Position numbers and translations under genes: made by a program. From the NCBI RefSeq assembly GCF_014200675.1, contig NZ_JACHCI010000007.1:62001-126000 (forward strand): a stretch of 64,000 nt of DNA. Direction: 5' to 3'. The stretch comes from Janthinobacterium saanense (GTDB lineage Bacteria > Pseudomonadota > Gammaproteobacteria > Burkholderiales > Burkholderiaceae_D). The notes below the pieces were generated by a model. It was not told the DNA's origin, did not search any database, and saw only the letters and a list, made by a program, of their open reading frames with translations. Below, one piece after another: positions 31,105-40,974 of the stretch (its first letter is position 1; every line of letters starts with the position of its first letter).

Positions 31105-32615
31105 GCGACACGCCCATGCAAGTGTTGACGCGGCCATTCGCAATCGAGCCCGTCACTAATATCATGCTGCCCGATGGCGTGTTCGACAACGCCATCTACG
31201 GCTTGCGCATCGCCGCCCACGTGACCAATATGTCGGGCAGCGCACTGAACAACGTCACCGTCTACCTGGAAAGCGTGGGCGATCCCGGCATCGTCCCCGT
31301 GGCGCGCACCTTTTTCTTTGCCAGCGTGCCGGCCGGCGCCGCCATGCTGGTCATCTGGGATGCCGACTTCCAGCACGCCGCACCGGGAAAACGCCTGGTC
31401 AGCTTTGTCGCCAAGGCCGATGGCTACACGCCGCGCCGCTCGATCCAGCAAATCTTTGTCTCACAGACACGCTTCAATAGCGCCACCAATAGCTACACCT
31501 GCACGGTCGAGGAAGGCACGCTGGAACTGTCCAAGCTTCAAGGCCATTTGCCCGGCAAGCGCTGGGGCAGCACGGGTGCTGGCAACGATGGCAACGACAA
31601 GGATTGCCGCTGTCCGCCGCAATGGGGGCCAATCGTGCCCACCGGCATGACCCTGGTCTGGACGCCGAATCCCGCTTATTCGGGCACGCACGGGGAATTG
31701 CCGTTTTCCGATCCCTGGTGGAAGATACTGGCCATCATCATCGCCCTGATCGCCGCCCTGGTGGCCATCATCGCGGCCGCCCTGGGCGCTGGCAAGGCCA
31801 ATTTCAGCGTGGGTGGCACGGTGGAGGAAAACGACCCCAGCGTGCATTGCTGCACACCCAAAGGAGCGGTCTCGGGCAAGCCAGAATTCACGGTGGCGGG
31901 CGTGGCGTCAGCCATCGCCTCGGGCGCCATCGTGGCGGCCTGTTCCGATCTGGCCGACCCATTCTGGCGCGGGCAGGAAGCCACACCGCCCGCCGCCGGC
32001 GAACTGACTCTGGGCGAGCGCGTGGTGGCGCAATGGGTGTTACCGGAAGCGCCCAATGCGGGCCAGCCCTACACGGCAGATATCCGCTGGCAATACGACC
32101 GCTTTACCACGGGCGCCAGTTACCACCATGCCGTGAGCGAAACGCAAGTCAATGTGCATGTGGCCGGCCCCGTGGAAACGGATACGCCCGACGTGGTGCA
32201 GGCGTTCGAACCCTTGTGGGTACGGGCCAGCTTCCGGCGCGATAATGGCGATCTCTTCCGTGGCAACGAACTGTATGCCTTCGTGCTGTTCCAGGCGCCG
32301 CAGGGCCTGTATTTCGTGGAAACATTGACCGATGACGGCCTGGCCTACGATCCCGGCGCCAATGACGGCGTGTATGCCGCCAGCCTGAATTTAAAACTCG
32401 CGTATCGGCAGTTGCTGCAATATGGTCAGGATGTGTATGGCACTTGGCGCGTGTTTGTGTTCGCCCAGGACGTCAACCTGACCAAGCCCGGCACGCCGCC
32501 GGAAATCGCCGCCCAGCATATCGGCGGCATGTTCATTGCCAGCGCCATCGAAATCACCTTCGACGACAGCCTACCCTGCCCGCTCAAGGCGCAGGCCAGC
32601 ATCCTGGTGGTGTAG
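31101..32615 (+). CDS. Uncharacterised membrane-anchored protein with Ig-like domains (second gene of the module)
   Basis: The 504-residue protein has no signal peptide but one strong central membrane helix (about 206-231; WWKILAIIIALIAALVAII). The first half is beta-rich (YGLRIAAHVTNMSGSALNNV) with a Cys pair CRC at 169-171. After the helix come CC at 250-251 and a C-terminal domain with DDGLAYDPGANDGVYAASL (about 411-429), the DDG...D.GA.DGVY motif of choice-of-anchor or Ig-like exported domains. It is translationally coupled to the preceding gene. Function is unknown; a two-component surface or envelope assembly is one possibility. Confidence 0.7.
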   Translation: MSDTPMQVLTRPFAIEPVTNIMLPDGVFDNAIYGLRIAAHVTNMSGSALNNVTVYLESVGDPGIVPVARTFFFASVPAGAAMLVIWDADFQHAAPGKRLVSFVAKADGYTPRRSIQQIFVSQTRFNSATNSYTCTVEEGTLELSKLQGHLPGKRWGSTGAGNDGNDKDCRCPPQWGPIVPTGMTLVWTPNPAYSGTHGELPFSDPWWKILAIIIALIAALVAIIAAALGAGKANFSVGGTVEENDPSVHCCTPKGAVSGKPEFTVAGVASAIASGAIVAACSDLADPFWRGQEATPPAAGELTLGERVVAQWVLPEAPNAGQPYTADIRWQYDRFTTGASYHHAVSETQVNVHVAGPVETDTPDVVQAFEPLWVRASFRRDNGDLFRGNELYAFVLFQAPQGLYFVETLTDDGLAYDPGANDGVYAASLNLKLAYRQLLQYGQDVYGTWRVFVFAQDVNLTKPGTPPEIAAQHIGGMFIASAIEITFDDSLPCPLKAQASILVV

Positions 32616-32637
32616 CAGGAATAGCAGGGGAGAAAAA

Positions 32638-33084
32638 CTACACTTTGACGCTATCGACTTTTGGCATCACCGTGCGCGGCACGATCTCGTTTTCCGGGCA
32701 GGAGGCGAGCGCATCGGAATAGCTGAGCCAGCGCTTCAGGCTATCCATGCGGCGGATGGTGATGCCCTTGCCATTGATATAGCCGATCTGCTCGAAGTGC
32801 ACCAGGCTGGTGGTCAGCTTGGACACCGTGGGCGCATTGTCGATCAGCCTGTCATAGGCCTTGCGCGCCTTGTGTTCCCATTTGGCCAGAACCGGGTCGT
32901 CGAAACGGTTGCTTTCAAAGTACACGGTGATCGTGCGGTCGTGATTGGCGAAGCCGACGATGGCCGCGCCCTTGCGTATGGCCAGCAAGACATCTTCCTT
33001 GACGCCCGTGACAGGCACGAACACAGCTGCGCGTCCATCCGCATCGGGACGCTCCATGGGAATATCTTGTCCAATTATGCTCAT
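32638..33084 (-). CDS. Hypothetical protein
   Basis: The 148-residue protein (MSIIGQDIPMERPDADG, then VFVPVTGVKEDVLLAIRKG and IGYINGKGITIRRMDSLKRWL) has no signal peptide or membrane segment, and I do not recognise it. Codon use is like that of surrounding genes, and the open frame fills the gap between two plus-strand genes. It is convergent with the two-gene module, with the stops 22 bp apart. Confidence 0.65.
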   Translation of the reverse strand: MSIIGQDIPMERPDADGRAAVFVPVTGVKEDVLLAIRKGAAIVGFANHDRTITVYFESNRFDDPVLAKWEHKARKAYDRLIDNAPTVSKLTTSLVHFEQIGYINGKGITIRRMDSLKRWLSYSDALASCPENEIVPRTVMPKVDSVKV

Positions 33085-33239
33085 TGCTTCACACTCGGCC
33101 CGGTTTTATTATCGATGTCTTAATAGATGTGGCAATCATACATTGCCCAAAAGCACTATACAAGACTATCCAGCATCTGCTGGCCAGTTGGCATCTGCAC
33201 TTATAATGCGCGTTGACTATTTGCAGACGACAGTTCCCC

Positions 33240-34316
33240 ATGACGCCCCAAGATCAAGACCGCAGCAACGACGGCAGCAACGACACCAGCCGCCTCGACG
33301 CCATCAGCGCCGCCGCCACCGAAGTGGCCGCCCAAAATGTGGCCGACACCCTGGCCATGGCGATTTGCCACCGGCCCGACGAGCCGGCGCTGGTCGTCTG
33401 CGACAAGCGCAGCTGGCTCAACGTGGTGCTGACCGAGGCGTATCGTTTGGCCTTGCCGGACGCCACTTTCATCGATTTCGACGAAGTCACGCCGGAAGCC
33501 GTGCTGGCCGCGTTTGCTGCATTGCCTGCCGGCAGCCTGGTGGTCTTGATACAGTCGACCAGCTTCCGCCTGGAAGCCTTCCGCATCCGCATCGAACTGT
33601 TCAAGCGCGGCTTGAAAGTGATCGAGCACGTACACCTGTCGCGCATGCCCGGCGTGCAAGGCTTGCACTACATCGCCTCGCTGGCGTATGACCCCGCTTA
33701 TTACCGGGGCGTAGGCCATGCCTTGAAAGAACGCATCGACCGCGCCCGCCACGGCATGGTCGACAGCGGCGGCGAGCAACTGATCTTCGCCTCGCCTTTC
33801 GAAAGCGCCAAGCTCAATATCGGCGACTACAGCGGCATGAACAATATCGGCGGCCAATTCCCGCTGGGCGAAGTGTTTACGGAGGCGCAAGACCTGGAAG
33901 CGGTCAATGGCCGCGTGCGCATCCATGTTTTCGGCGATACCAAATTCATGGTCAACCGGCCCGACACGCCGATCACCCTGATCATAGCCAAAGGCCGGGT
34001 CACGGGCACAGAGCACGCCACGCCGGAATTTCTGGACATGCTGGAGATCATCCGCGCCCACGAAGGCGAAGTGTGGGTGCGCGAACTGGGCTTCGGCATG
34101 AACCGCGCGTTTTCGCGCGAACAGATGGTCAACGACATCGGCACCTATGAACGCATGTGCGGCATCCATCTGTCGCTGGGCGCCAAGCACGGCGTCTATG
34201 CCAAGCCCCAATTCAAGCGCAAGGATGCGCGCTACCACGTCGACATCTTTGCCGTCACGGAAGCTGTCTACCTCGACGACGAACGGGTCTATCAGGACGG
34301 CAGCTGGCAAGTGTAA
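33240..34316 (+). CDS. M29-like (aminopeptidase T family) metalloprotein
   Basis: The 358-residue protein is like the AmpS/PepS thermophilic aminopeptidases. Its N-terminal half is unassigned. The C-terminal half carries NNIGGQFPLGEVFTE, ELGFGMNRAF, the NDIGTYERMCGIHLSLG block and YHVDIF, which supply Glu, Glu, His, His and Asp in the order of the M29 metal site. It is shorter than classical M29 enzymes (about 410 residues) and may be a divergent member rather than a proven peptidase. ATG at 33240 is preferred over a TTG at 33213, though neither has a strong ribosome site. Confidence 0.72.
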   Translation: MTPQDQDRSNDGSNDTSRLDAISAAATEVAAQNVADTLAMAICHRPDEPALVVCDKRSWLNVVLTEAYRLALPDATFIDFDEVTPEAVLAAFAALPAGSLVVLIQSTSFRLEAFRIRIELFKRGLKVIEHVHLSRMPGVQGLHYIASLAYDPAYYRGVGHALKERIDRARHGMVDSGGEQLIFASPFESAKLNIGDYSGMNNIGGQFPLGEVFTEAQDLEAVNGRVRIHVFGDTKFMVNRPDTPITLIIAKGRVTGTEHATPEFLDMLEIIRAHEGEVWVRELGFGMNRAFSREQMVNDIGTYERMCGIHLSLGAKHGVYAKPQFKRKDARYHVDIFAVTEAVYLDDERVYQDGSWQV

Positions 34317-34451
34317 CTTCCAGTCACCACCACGCACCATCTATTACTCCCCCTCTTGCTGCCCGGACAACGATGTCGATTCTGTACTGACATACAAACA
34401 ACATCCGGGCAGCCAAATTCCCTCCTCTGTTTATTCCTCTGCTTATTAAAG

Positions 34452-34480
34452 TTTCCACAAGGAATTATTTAATATATATT
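34452..34480 (+). promoter_or_regulatory. Predicted sigma-70 promoter of the chemoreceptor gene
   Basis: TTTCCA (34452-34457), a 17-bp spacer and TATATT (34475-34480) lie in the A/T-rich 301-bp gap before the chemoreceptor gene. Downstream, ATCGAACTGAAT occurs twice (34550-34561 and 34564-34575), and the second copy sits inside an inverted repeat ATGTAT/ATACAT (34560-34579). Nothing else coding was seen in the gap. Confidence 0.5.
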
Positions 34481-34617
34481 CAAGCGCACTGCAGCATTGC
34501 CGCCATCACGCGGTGGGACAAAGCGCATACCAAGTATCAACAACACTGCATCGAACTGAATGTATCGAACTGAATACATCAAACGCAGCACCACACGATA
34601 ACCGGAGAGAAATTGTC

Positions 34618-36231
34618 ATGCCCAGCTTGATCAACAATATGAATATCGGCAAACGCCTGTTACTGGGCTTTGCCGTAGTGCTGCTCTGTTCGCTATTGGC
34701 GATCGGCATCGGCATCGCCCGTTTGAGCGCGGTCGCCGACTCCACCAAACAATTGATGGCTGAGCCGTTGGCCAGCGAACGCTATATCAGCGACTGGTAT
34801 CTGTATGTGTATTCCGGCATCCGCCGCAGCCTGGCCATCGCCAAGAGCAGCGACAACTCGCTGGGCGAATTCTTTGCCGCCGAAGTAGCTGAATCGACCA
34901 GCGGTTCGGCCAAGCTGCAAAAGCTGATCGAGCCGGCCATCGATACGCCGGAAGAAAAAAAGATCTGGGCCGAGCTGATGGACTTGCGCAAGCAATACCT
35001 GTCGTCGCGCGACGAAGTGCTGGCGCTGAAAAAACAGGGTGATTCCGAGCGCGCTTCGTCCCTGGTCGACAGCAAATATGCACCGGTCGCCAGGGCCTAT
35101 GCCAGCAAGATCAAGGAATTGCTGCAGTATGAGCGCGACGACATCAACTTGCGCGCGGAAGAAATCCAGAAGATTTATGAAAAAAGCCGCAACCTGATGC
35201 TGGCACTGACGGTGCTGATGGTGCTGTTCGTGTTTGTCTGCGCCTGGCTGCTGGCCAAGTCGATCACGGTGCCTTTGGCAACGGCCGTGCAACTGGCGCG
35301 CCAGGTGGCCGATGGCGACCTCACGTCCACCGTCAGCAGCACCGCGCTCGATGAATCGGGCCAGTTGCTGCGCGCCCTGGGCGAGATGAATGGCAAGCTG
35401 GCCGGCATGGTCAGCGAAGTGCGCCATTCGAGCGACACCATCAACGTGGCCGCGCAGGAAATCGCGGCCGGCAATGCCGACCTGTCGAACCGCACGGAAT
35501 CGCAGGCCAGCTCGCTGGAAGAAACCGCCAGCTCCATGGAAGAACTGACCAGCACCGTGCGCCAGAATGCCGACAATGCGCGCCAGGCCAATCAGCTGGT
35601 GATCACGGCCAGCGGCGTGGCCGGACGTGGCGGCAGCGTGGTCGAGCAAGTGGTCGGCACGATGAATGGCATCAAGGATAGCTCACGCAAGATCGCCGAC
35701 ATCATCGGCGTGATCGACGGCATCGCCTTTCAGACCAATATCCTGGCGCTGAACGCGGCCGTGGAAGCGGCGCGCGCCGGCGAACAGGGGCGCGGTTTCG
35801 CGGTGGTCGCCACCGAAGTGCGCAACCTGGCCCAGCGCAGCGCCGGTGCGGCCAAGGAAATCAAGACCCTGATCGTCGACTCCGTGAATCAGATCGAACA
35901 AGGTGGCAAGCTGGTCGACGAGGCGGGCAAGACCATGGGCGAAATCGTCAGCAGCGTGCAGCAGGTGGCCGACATCATGGCTGAAATCACCGCCGCCAGC
36001 GCCGAGCAAAGCGCCGGCATCGAGCAAGTCAATATGGCCATCACGCAGATGGACCAGATGACGCAGCAAAATGCGGCGCTGGTCGAAGAATCGGCGGCGG
36101 CAGCCGAAAGCATGCAGCAGCAGGCCGGTGCGCTGGCGCAGGCAATGGGCGTGTTCAAGACGGGCGCCGCATCCGGTGCGCCGCGCCTGTCCGCCGCCCG
36201 CAAAGAAGCCAAGCGCCTGAGCCTGGCTTAA
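34618..36231 (+). CDS. Methyl-accepting chemotaxis protein
   Basis: The 537-residue transducer has a first membrane helix (about 14-32), a four-helix-bundle periplasmic sensor (about 33-190), a second helix (about 190-212; [20 protein letters not shown]), HAMP (about 213-265) and a signalling domain whose hairpin tip [21 protein letters not shown] is canonical. Gln/Glu-rich methylation helices flank the tip. It ends [11 protein letters not shown] without a CheR-binding pentapeptide, so it probably relies on other receptors for efficient methylation. The ligand is unknown. GGAG lies 11 nt before the ATG. Confidence 0.94.
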   Translation: MPSLINNMNIGKRLLLGFAVVLLCSLLAIGIGIARLSAVADSTKQLMAEPLASERYISDWYLYVYSGIRRSLAIAKSSDNSLGEFFAAEVAESTSGSAKLQKLIEPAIDTPEEKKIWAELMDLRKQYLSSRDEVLALKKQGDSERASSLVDSKYAPVARAYASKIKELLQYERDDINLRAEEIQKIYEKSRNLMLALTVLMVLFVFVCAWLLAKSITVPLATAVQLARQVADGDLTSTVSSTALDESGQLLRALGEMNGKLAGMVSEVRHSSDTINVAAQEIAAGNADLSNRTESQASSLEETASSMEELTSTVRQNADNARQANQLVITASGVAGRGGSVVEQVVGTMNGIKDSSRKIADIIGVIDGIAFQTNILALNAAVEAARAGEQGRGFAVVATEVRNLAQRSAGAAKEIKTLIVDSVNQIEQGGKLVDEAGKTMGEIVSSVQQVADIMAEITAASAEQSAGIEQVNMAITQMDQMTQQNAALVEESAAAAESMQQQAGALAQAMGVFKTGAASGAPRLSAARKEAKRLSLA

Positions 36232-36249
36232 GCAGTCAATCCTGATTAT

Positions 36250-36273
36250 GACCGTAGCGGCTACGCTACGGTC
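36250..36273. terminator. Stem-loop between convergent genes
   Basis: GACCGTAGC (36250-36258), a 6-nt loop and GCTACGGTC (36265-36273) form a perfect 9-bp stem, 18 nt after the chemoreceptor stop and just before the poxB stop. It lacks a U-run but is well placed as a bidirectional terminator. Confidence 0.65.
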
Positions 36274-36275
36274 AG

Positions 36276-38006
36276 TCAGTCGGCGATCCGCAAATTAGTA
36301 CGCGCCAGTTCCAGGATCTCGTCGCCCCGGCCACTCATGATCGCGCGCAGCGCGAACAGGCTGAATCCCTTGGCTTGCGCCAGCTCGATCGACGGCGGCA
36401 GCGCCAGCTCATGCTTGGACGTGACCACATCGATCAACGCCGGGCCGGGGTGGCTGAAAGCCTCCCTCAACGCCGCTTCCACGTCTTCCGATTCCTCCAC
36501 CCGCACACCATGGATGCCTGCGGCCCTGGCGATGGCCGCAAAGTCGGTCTTGGCAAGATCGACATTGGCATCCAGATAGCCGGCCGCCTTCAATTCCATC
36601 GACACAAAACCGAGCAGGCTGTTGTTGAACACGACGATCTTGATCGGCAAATCAAGCTGGCGCGCCGTCAGCAAATCGCCCAGCAGCATCGACAGGCCGC
36701 CATCGCCTGACAGCGAGATTACCTGGCGTCCCGGAAACGCGCCCTGGGCTCCCAACGCCTGCGGCATGGCGTTCGCCATCGAGCCATGATTGAACGAGCC
36801 ATGCAGCTGGCGCTTGCCATTCATCGTCAGGTAGCGCGCAGCCCACACCGTCGGCGTACCCACGTCGGCCGTGAAGATCGCATCCTCGCTGGCGATGTCG
36901 TCGATCAGTTTGGCCAGGTATTGCGGGTGGATCGGCCGCCCTTTACCGGCCGGCGTGGCCAGCTCATCGAGCCCCTTGCGCGCCGAGACATAGTGCTTGC
37001 GCGCGTTGTTGATGAAACTGCGGTCGGTCTTGCGCTGCAGCTTGGGCAAGGTGGCGGCCACGGTTTCCTTCACCGTGCCGACCAGTCCCAGCGCCAGCGG
37101 TGCGCGGTGGCCCAGTTGCGAACCCTTCCAGTCGATCTGGATGATTTTTGCATCGGCGGGATAAAACGGCCGGTAAGGAAAATCACATCCCAGCAGCAGC
37201 AAGGTATCGCAAGACATCATCGCGTGATAACCGGAACTGAAGCCGATCAGGCCCGTCATGCCCACGTCATACGGATTGTCATATTCGATGAACTGCTTGC
37301 CGCGCAAGGCGTGCACGATCGGTGCGCCCAGCATATCGGCCAGGGCCACCACTTCATCGTGCGCGCCCTGCGTGCCGCTGCCGCACATGATGGTCACCGC
37401 TTCGGCATCGTTCAGCATGGCCGCCAAGCGGTCCAGGTCCACCTCGGCAGGCATGGTGCGCGACGGCGCGCTGTGTACCCAGGCCGGTGCTTCTTCGGGG
37501 CCGGGACTCAGAGCCACGTCGCCCGGCAGCACGATCACGGCCACGCCCCGTTCCTCGATGGCGGTGCGCATGGCGCGCGCCAGCACGCGCGGGAACTGCT
37601 CGGCCGACGACACCACCTCCACGTAATGGCTGCACTCCTTGAACAATTCCTGTGGATGCGTTTCCTGGAAATAGCCCAGGCCGACTTCCGTCGAAGGGAT
37701 ATGCGCGGCGATCGCCAGCACCGGCTGGTGATTGCGGTGGCAATCGAACAGGCCATTGATCAGATGCAGATTGCCCGGCCCGCAACTGCCTGCACACACG
37801 GCCAGGCGGCCCGTCGACGCCGCATCGGCGCCCGCCGCAAACGCGGCTGCCTCCTCGTGGCGGGTATGCATCCAGCGTATCGCCTTGTCTTCAGCCAGGC
37901 TGTAAGCCAGTCCGTTCAGGCTATCGCCCGTCACGCCCCAGATCCGTTCCACGCCCGCTGCGGCGAGCGTCCGCGCGAGATATCCAGCGATGGTAGTTTT
38001 GGCCAT
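36276..38006 (-). CDS. poxB: Pyruvate dehydrogenase (quinone) PoxB-type, ThDP-dependent
   Basis: The 576-residue ThDP/FAD enzyme oxidatively decarboxylates pyruvate to acetate and CO2, passing electrons to ubiquinone. The N-terminal PYR domain has the catalytic Glu in [14 protein letters not shown], a central FAD domain follows, and the C-terminal PP domain has the ThDP/Mg motif [15 protein letters not shown] ending VVFNNS. Overall length and the [21 protein letters not shown] segment match PoxB better than acetolactate synthase. A LysR gene sits 81 bp upstream on the same strand and is a candidate regulator. Confidence 0.9.
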   Translation of the reverse strand: MAKTTIAGYLARTLAAAGVERIWGVTGDSLNGLAYSLAEDKAIRWMHTRHEEAAAFAAGADAASTGRLAVCAGSCGPGNLHLINGLFDCHRNHQPVLAIAAHIPSTEVGLGYFQETHPQELFKECSHYVEVVSSAEQFPRVLARAMRTAIEERGVAVIVLPGDVALSPGPEEAPAWVHSAPSRTMPAEVDLDRLAAMLNDAEAVTIMCGSGTQGAHDEVVALADMLGAPIVHALRGKQFIEYDNPYDVGMTGLIGFSSGYHAMMSCDTLLLLGCDFPYRPFYPADAKIIQIDWKGSQLGHRAPLALGLVGTVKETVAATLPKLQRKTDRSFINNARKHYVSARKGLDELATPAGKGRPIHPQYLAKLIDDIASEDAIFTADVGTPTVWAARYLTMNGKRQLHGSFNHGSMANAMPQALGAQGAFPGRQVISLSGDGGLSMLLGDLLTARQLDLPIKIVVFNNSLLGFVSMELKAAGYLDANVDLAKTDFAAIARAAGIHGVRVEESEDVEAALREAFSHPGPALIDVVTSKHELALPPSIELAQAKGFSLFALRAIMSGRGDEILELARTNLRIAD

Positions 38007-38087
38007 GCATGACTCCTGTCTTCGGAAGAGAAAGAATCATTGTGATCCTATCCGCGAAAACAGCGCGTTTCATTCCATAACGTCAAG

Positions 38088-39047
38088 CTAATCCAGCGCC
38101 AGCATGCCGGCCGCCGCCAGTTCGCGATCCCATGGCGGCACGGGCTGGTATTCGGCCACCAGGAAATCGATCAGCGCGCGCACCTTGGGCGACAACTGGC
38201 GGCTGGCTGGGTACAGGGCGCTCAAATGATTGAGCGGCAGCGACCAGCCGGGCAGCACGGAGACCAGGCTGCCATCGAGCAACTTGCGCCAGGCGAGGAA
38301 GGTAGTGCTGTAGACGATGCCCAGGCCGCGCTGCGCCGCCTGGTGCAGCACCAGGCCATTGTTGGCCGTAAAACCGGCTTGCACGCGCACGCTGATTTCC
38401 TCGCTTTTCCCTTCATGCACACGCTGGAAATGCCAGTTCGTGCCATCGGTCAGGTGGCTGAAATGCAAACACTGATGATGCAATAACTCTTGCGGCGTTT
38501 GCGGCATACCCCATTGCGCCAGATAGGCGGGGCTGGCGCACAGCACGCCCCGGCACGGCGCCAGCGGGCGCATGGCCAGCGCGCTGCTGTCCGGGATGCC
38601 GCCGACCCTGATCGTCAGATCGAAACCGTGGCGTATCGGGTCGAGCAGCGCATCGTCGACAAACAGTTCGGCCTGCACCTGCGGATGCAGCAGGCTGAAA
38701 CGGGCGACAGCGTCGGCCAGCCAGGCGCTGCCAAAACTCGATGGCGCCTGGATGCGCAGCGGCCCGGCCAGCTCGGCGCCCACCTGCGCCACGTGCGCCA
38801 CTATGCGCGCCGCTTCCTGCGCCTGGCTGACGGTGGCCATGCACGGCGCCAGGTAGGCGCGGCCAGCATCGGTCAAGCTCACTTCGCGCGTGGAGCGGTG
38901 CAGCAGGCGCGCATTCAAGCGCTCTTCCAGTTGCATGATGGTCTTGCTGACCATGGCGCGCGTCAGGCCCAGGCGCTGGCCGGCAGCCGTAAAGCTGCGC
39001 TGGCGGGCCACTTCCACAAACACTTCCATCGCGCGTAATTGATCCAT
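38088..39047 (-). CDS. LysR-family transcriptional regulator
   Basis: The 319-residue LTTR has an N-terminal helix-turn-helix (MEVFVEVARQRSFTAAGQRL, SKTIMQLEERLNARLLHRST) and a CrgA/DmlR-type effector domain (GPLRIQAPSSFGSAWLADAV). It lies between poxB (same strand, downstream) and the divergent PhyH gene, so it may regulate either. The 110-bp divergent spacer shows no strong dyad. The effector is unknown. Confidence 0.92.
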   Translation of the reverse strand: MDQLRAMEVFVEVARQRSFTAAGQRLGLTRAMVSKTIMQLEERLNARLLHRSTREVSLTDAGRAYLAPCMATVSQAQEAARIVAHVAQVGAELAGPLRIQAPSSFGSAWLADAVARFSLLHPQVQAELFVDDALLDPIRHGFDLTIRVGGIPDSSALAMRPLAPCRGVLCASPAYLAQWGMPQTPQELLHHQCLHFSHLTDGTNWHFQRVHEGKSEEISVRVQAGFTANNGLVLHQAAQRGLGIVYSTTFLAWRKLLDGSLVSVLPGWSLPLNHLSALYPASRQLSPKVRALIDFLVAEYQPVPPWDRELAAAGMLALD

Positions 39048-39157
39048 ACCAAAGATTGTCTTCGCTTCAGCGACAATCTGTCAACCGCCGCATGATTGTT
39101 TGCGGGAACGCGGCATCCTACAATGGCGTCTTCTATCTATCCTTCGGAGCCGCCGCC

Positions 39158-39997
39158 ATGCTGACAACTGCACAACAAGAACAATATCAACGCGATGGCT
39201 ATATCATCCTGCCGGGCTTCAAGGGCGCCGACGAGATCGCCGCACTGCGCGCGCGCGCCGAACAGATTGTCAACGAATTCGACCCTGGCCTGAGCCAGTC
39301 CATCTTCACCACGCGCGACCAGGCCAAGAACACCAACGATTATTTCCTCGCCTCCGACAACACCATCCGCTGCTTTTTTGAAGAAGAAGCGTTCGGCCCG
39401 GACGGCCAGCTGAAACAGGCCAAGTCCCTGTCGATCAACAAGATCGGCCACGCCATGCATGACCTGGACCCGGTCTTCCGCAGCTTTTCCAGCGACCCGA
39501 AACTGGCCGAAGTGGCGCGTGACCTGGGCCTGGCCGATGCGCAAGTGTGGCAATCGATGTACATCTTCAAACAGCCAGGCATAGGCGGCGAAGTGCGCTG
39601 GCACCAGGACGCCACCTATTTTGAAACCACGCCGATCAGCGTGACCACCTTCTGGTTCGCGCTGGAAGACGCCACCCTGGAAAACGGCTGCCTGTGGGCC
39701 GAACCGGGCGGCCACCGCGGCCCGCTGCGCGAGCGCTTCCTGCGCGATGGCGACGCCGTGCGCGTGGAAAAACTCGACGCCACGCCATGGCCGGACGACA
39801 GCACGGCCGTGCCTTTGGAAGTCAAAGCCGGCGCCCTGGTCTGCTTCCATGGCTTGCTGCCCCACTACAGCGCGCCGAACCGCTCGCCGGTCTCGCGCCA
39901 CGCCTACACCTTGCACGCCACCGATGGCCAGACCGACTACGCCAAACATAACTGGATACAGCGCGATGCCTCGTTCCCGGTGCGGGGCTTCGTCTGA
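39158..39997 (+). CDS. Phytanoyl-CoA dioxygenase (PhyH) family Fe(II)/2-oxoglutarate oxygenase
   Basis: The 279-residue protein opens with the family's typical QYQRDGYIILPGFKGADEI and carries the iron facial triad HxD in VRWHQDATYF (about 149-151) with a distal His in GLLPHYSAPNRSPVSRHAY; the Arg of that segment should bind 2-oxoglutarate. It is probably a small-molecule hydroxylase. The ATG of the next gene overlaps its stop (TGATG), so it is coupled to a TIM-barrel isomerase-like protein. The substrate is unknown. Confidence 0.88.
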   Translation: MLTTAQQEQYQRDGYIILPGFKGADEIAALRARAEQIVNEFDPGLSQSIFTTRDQAKNTNDYFLASDNTIRCFFEEEAFGPDGQLKQAKSLSINKIGHAMHDLDPVFRSFSSDPKLAEVARDLGLADAQVWQSMYIFKQPGIGGEVRWHQDATYFETTPISVTTFWFALEDATLENGCLWAEPGGHRGPLRERFLRDGDAVRVEKLDATPWPDDSTAVPLEVKAGALVCFHGLLPHYSAPNRSPVSRHAYTLHATDGQTDYAKHNWIQRDASFPVRGFV

Positions 39998-40812
39998 TGC
40001 GCATCCAGGTCTTTGCCGCCCACTGGGGCAATAACGAGCTGGCGCCGCAAGTGTTTATCGACAAGGTGCTGGCGGCCGGTTTTGACGGCATCGAAATGTC
40101 GCTGCCGCTGGACGCCGCCCTGCGCGAAGAATGGACCACGCGCATCGCCAACGCCGGCCTGGAGCTGATCGCCGCGCAATGGGAAACCGTGTTCCACAGC
40201 GACTTTGATGCGCACCGCGCCGCCCTGGCCGAACTGCTGGACAACGCCTGCCAGGCGCGCCCGGTGCTGGTCAACACGCATACGGGCAAGGATTTTTATA
40301 CGCAGGCGCAAAACGCCGAACTGATCGATTTGGCCGCCGCCATCTCGGCCAAACACGGCGTGCCCATCGTGCATGAAATCCACCGCAGCCGTTTCAGCGG
40401 CCACCCGATGCTGCTGCTGCCGTATCTGGCGCAGTTTCCCGGGCTGCCGCTGACGGCCGATTTGTCGCACTGGTGCTGTGCCTGCGAATCCTTGCTGGAA
40501 GACCAGCCGCAGACGCTGGCGCAAGTGCTGCCGCTGGTGCGCCATATCCATGCGCGCGTAGGCCACTCGCAAGGACCGCAAGTGGCCGACTTCCGCGCGC
40601 CGGAAGCCCAGCCAGCATTGGACGCCCACCTGGCCTGGTGGGATGCCGTGGTGGCGCTGCGCCGCGCTGCAGGCGCCGAACGCATGACGTTCACGCCGGA
40701 ATTCGGCCCCGCGCCGTATCTGCAGACCTTGCCCTACACGCAGCAGCCGGTAGCCGATGCCTGGGAACAGAACGTGGCCATGCTGCAGCTGCTGCGTGCA
40801 CGCTACGCATAG
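39997..40812 (+). CDS. Xylose-isomerase-like TIM-barrel (sugar phosphate isomerase/epimerase family) protein
   Basis: The 271-residue AP-endonuclease-2-type TIM barrel reads MRIQVFAAHWGNNELA, GFDGIEMSLPL, IVHEIHRSR, LTADLSHWC, IHARVGHSQG and FTPEFGPAPY. The Glu/His/Asp/Glu metal-binding pattern of the family is visible. It overlaps the PhyH gene by one base, so the pair forms a translationally coupled catabolic or modifying unit, perhaps acting on a sugar-like or inositol-like compound. The reaction is not assignable. Confidence 0.8.
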   Translation: MRIQVFAAHWGNNELAPQVFIDKVLAAGFDGIEMSLPLDAALREEWTTRIANAGLELIAAQWETVFHSDFDAHRAALAELLDNACQARPVLVNTHTGKDFYTQAQNAELIDLAAAISAKHGVPIVHEIHRSRFSGHPMLLLPYLAQFPGLPLTADLSHWCCACESLLEDQPQTLAQVLPLVRHIHARVGHSQGPQVADFRAPEAQPALDAHLAWWDAVVALRRAAGAERMTFTPEFGPAPYLQTLPYTQQPVADAWEQNVAMLQLLRARYA

Positions 40813-40974
40813 CCTCCTCCAGTAAGCTATCTCGTTAGGGAACCTCACTGCAGGGGCGTATTCATCTACCGGGATAGCTTGCAGGCGGCGCAGAAAAATA
40901 CTCGTCCGATTTTCGGTTGTGATGTGATGGATCCGATATGCATACTGGCGCCGTATTCAAGCCAGGAGCCATCC

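Noticed and set aside
40824-40880. AAGCTATC/GATAGCTT inverted repeat flanking 41 bp
   Set aside because: The arms are 8 bp with a long loop and no associated mobile-element features; chance is likely.
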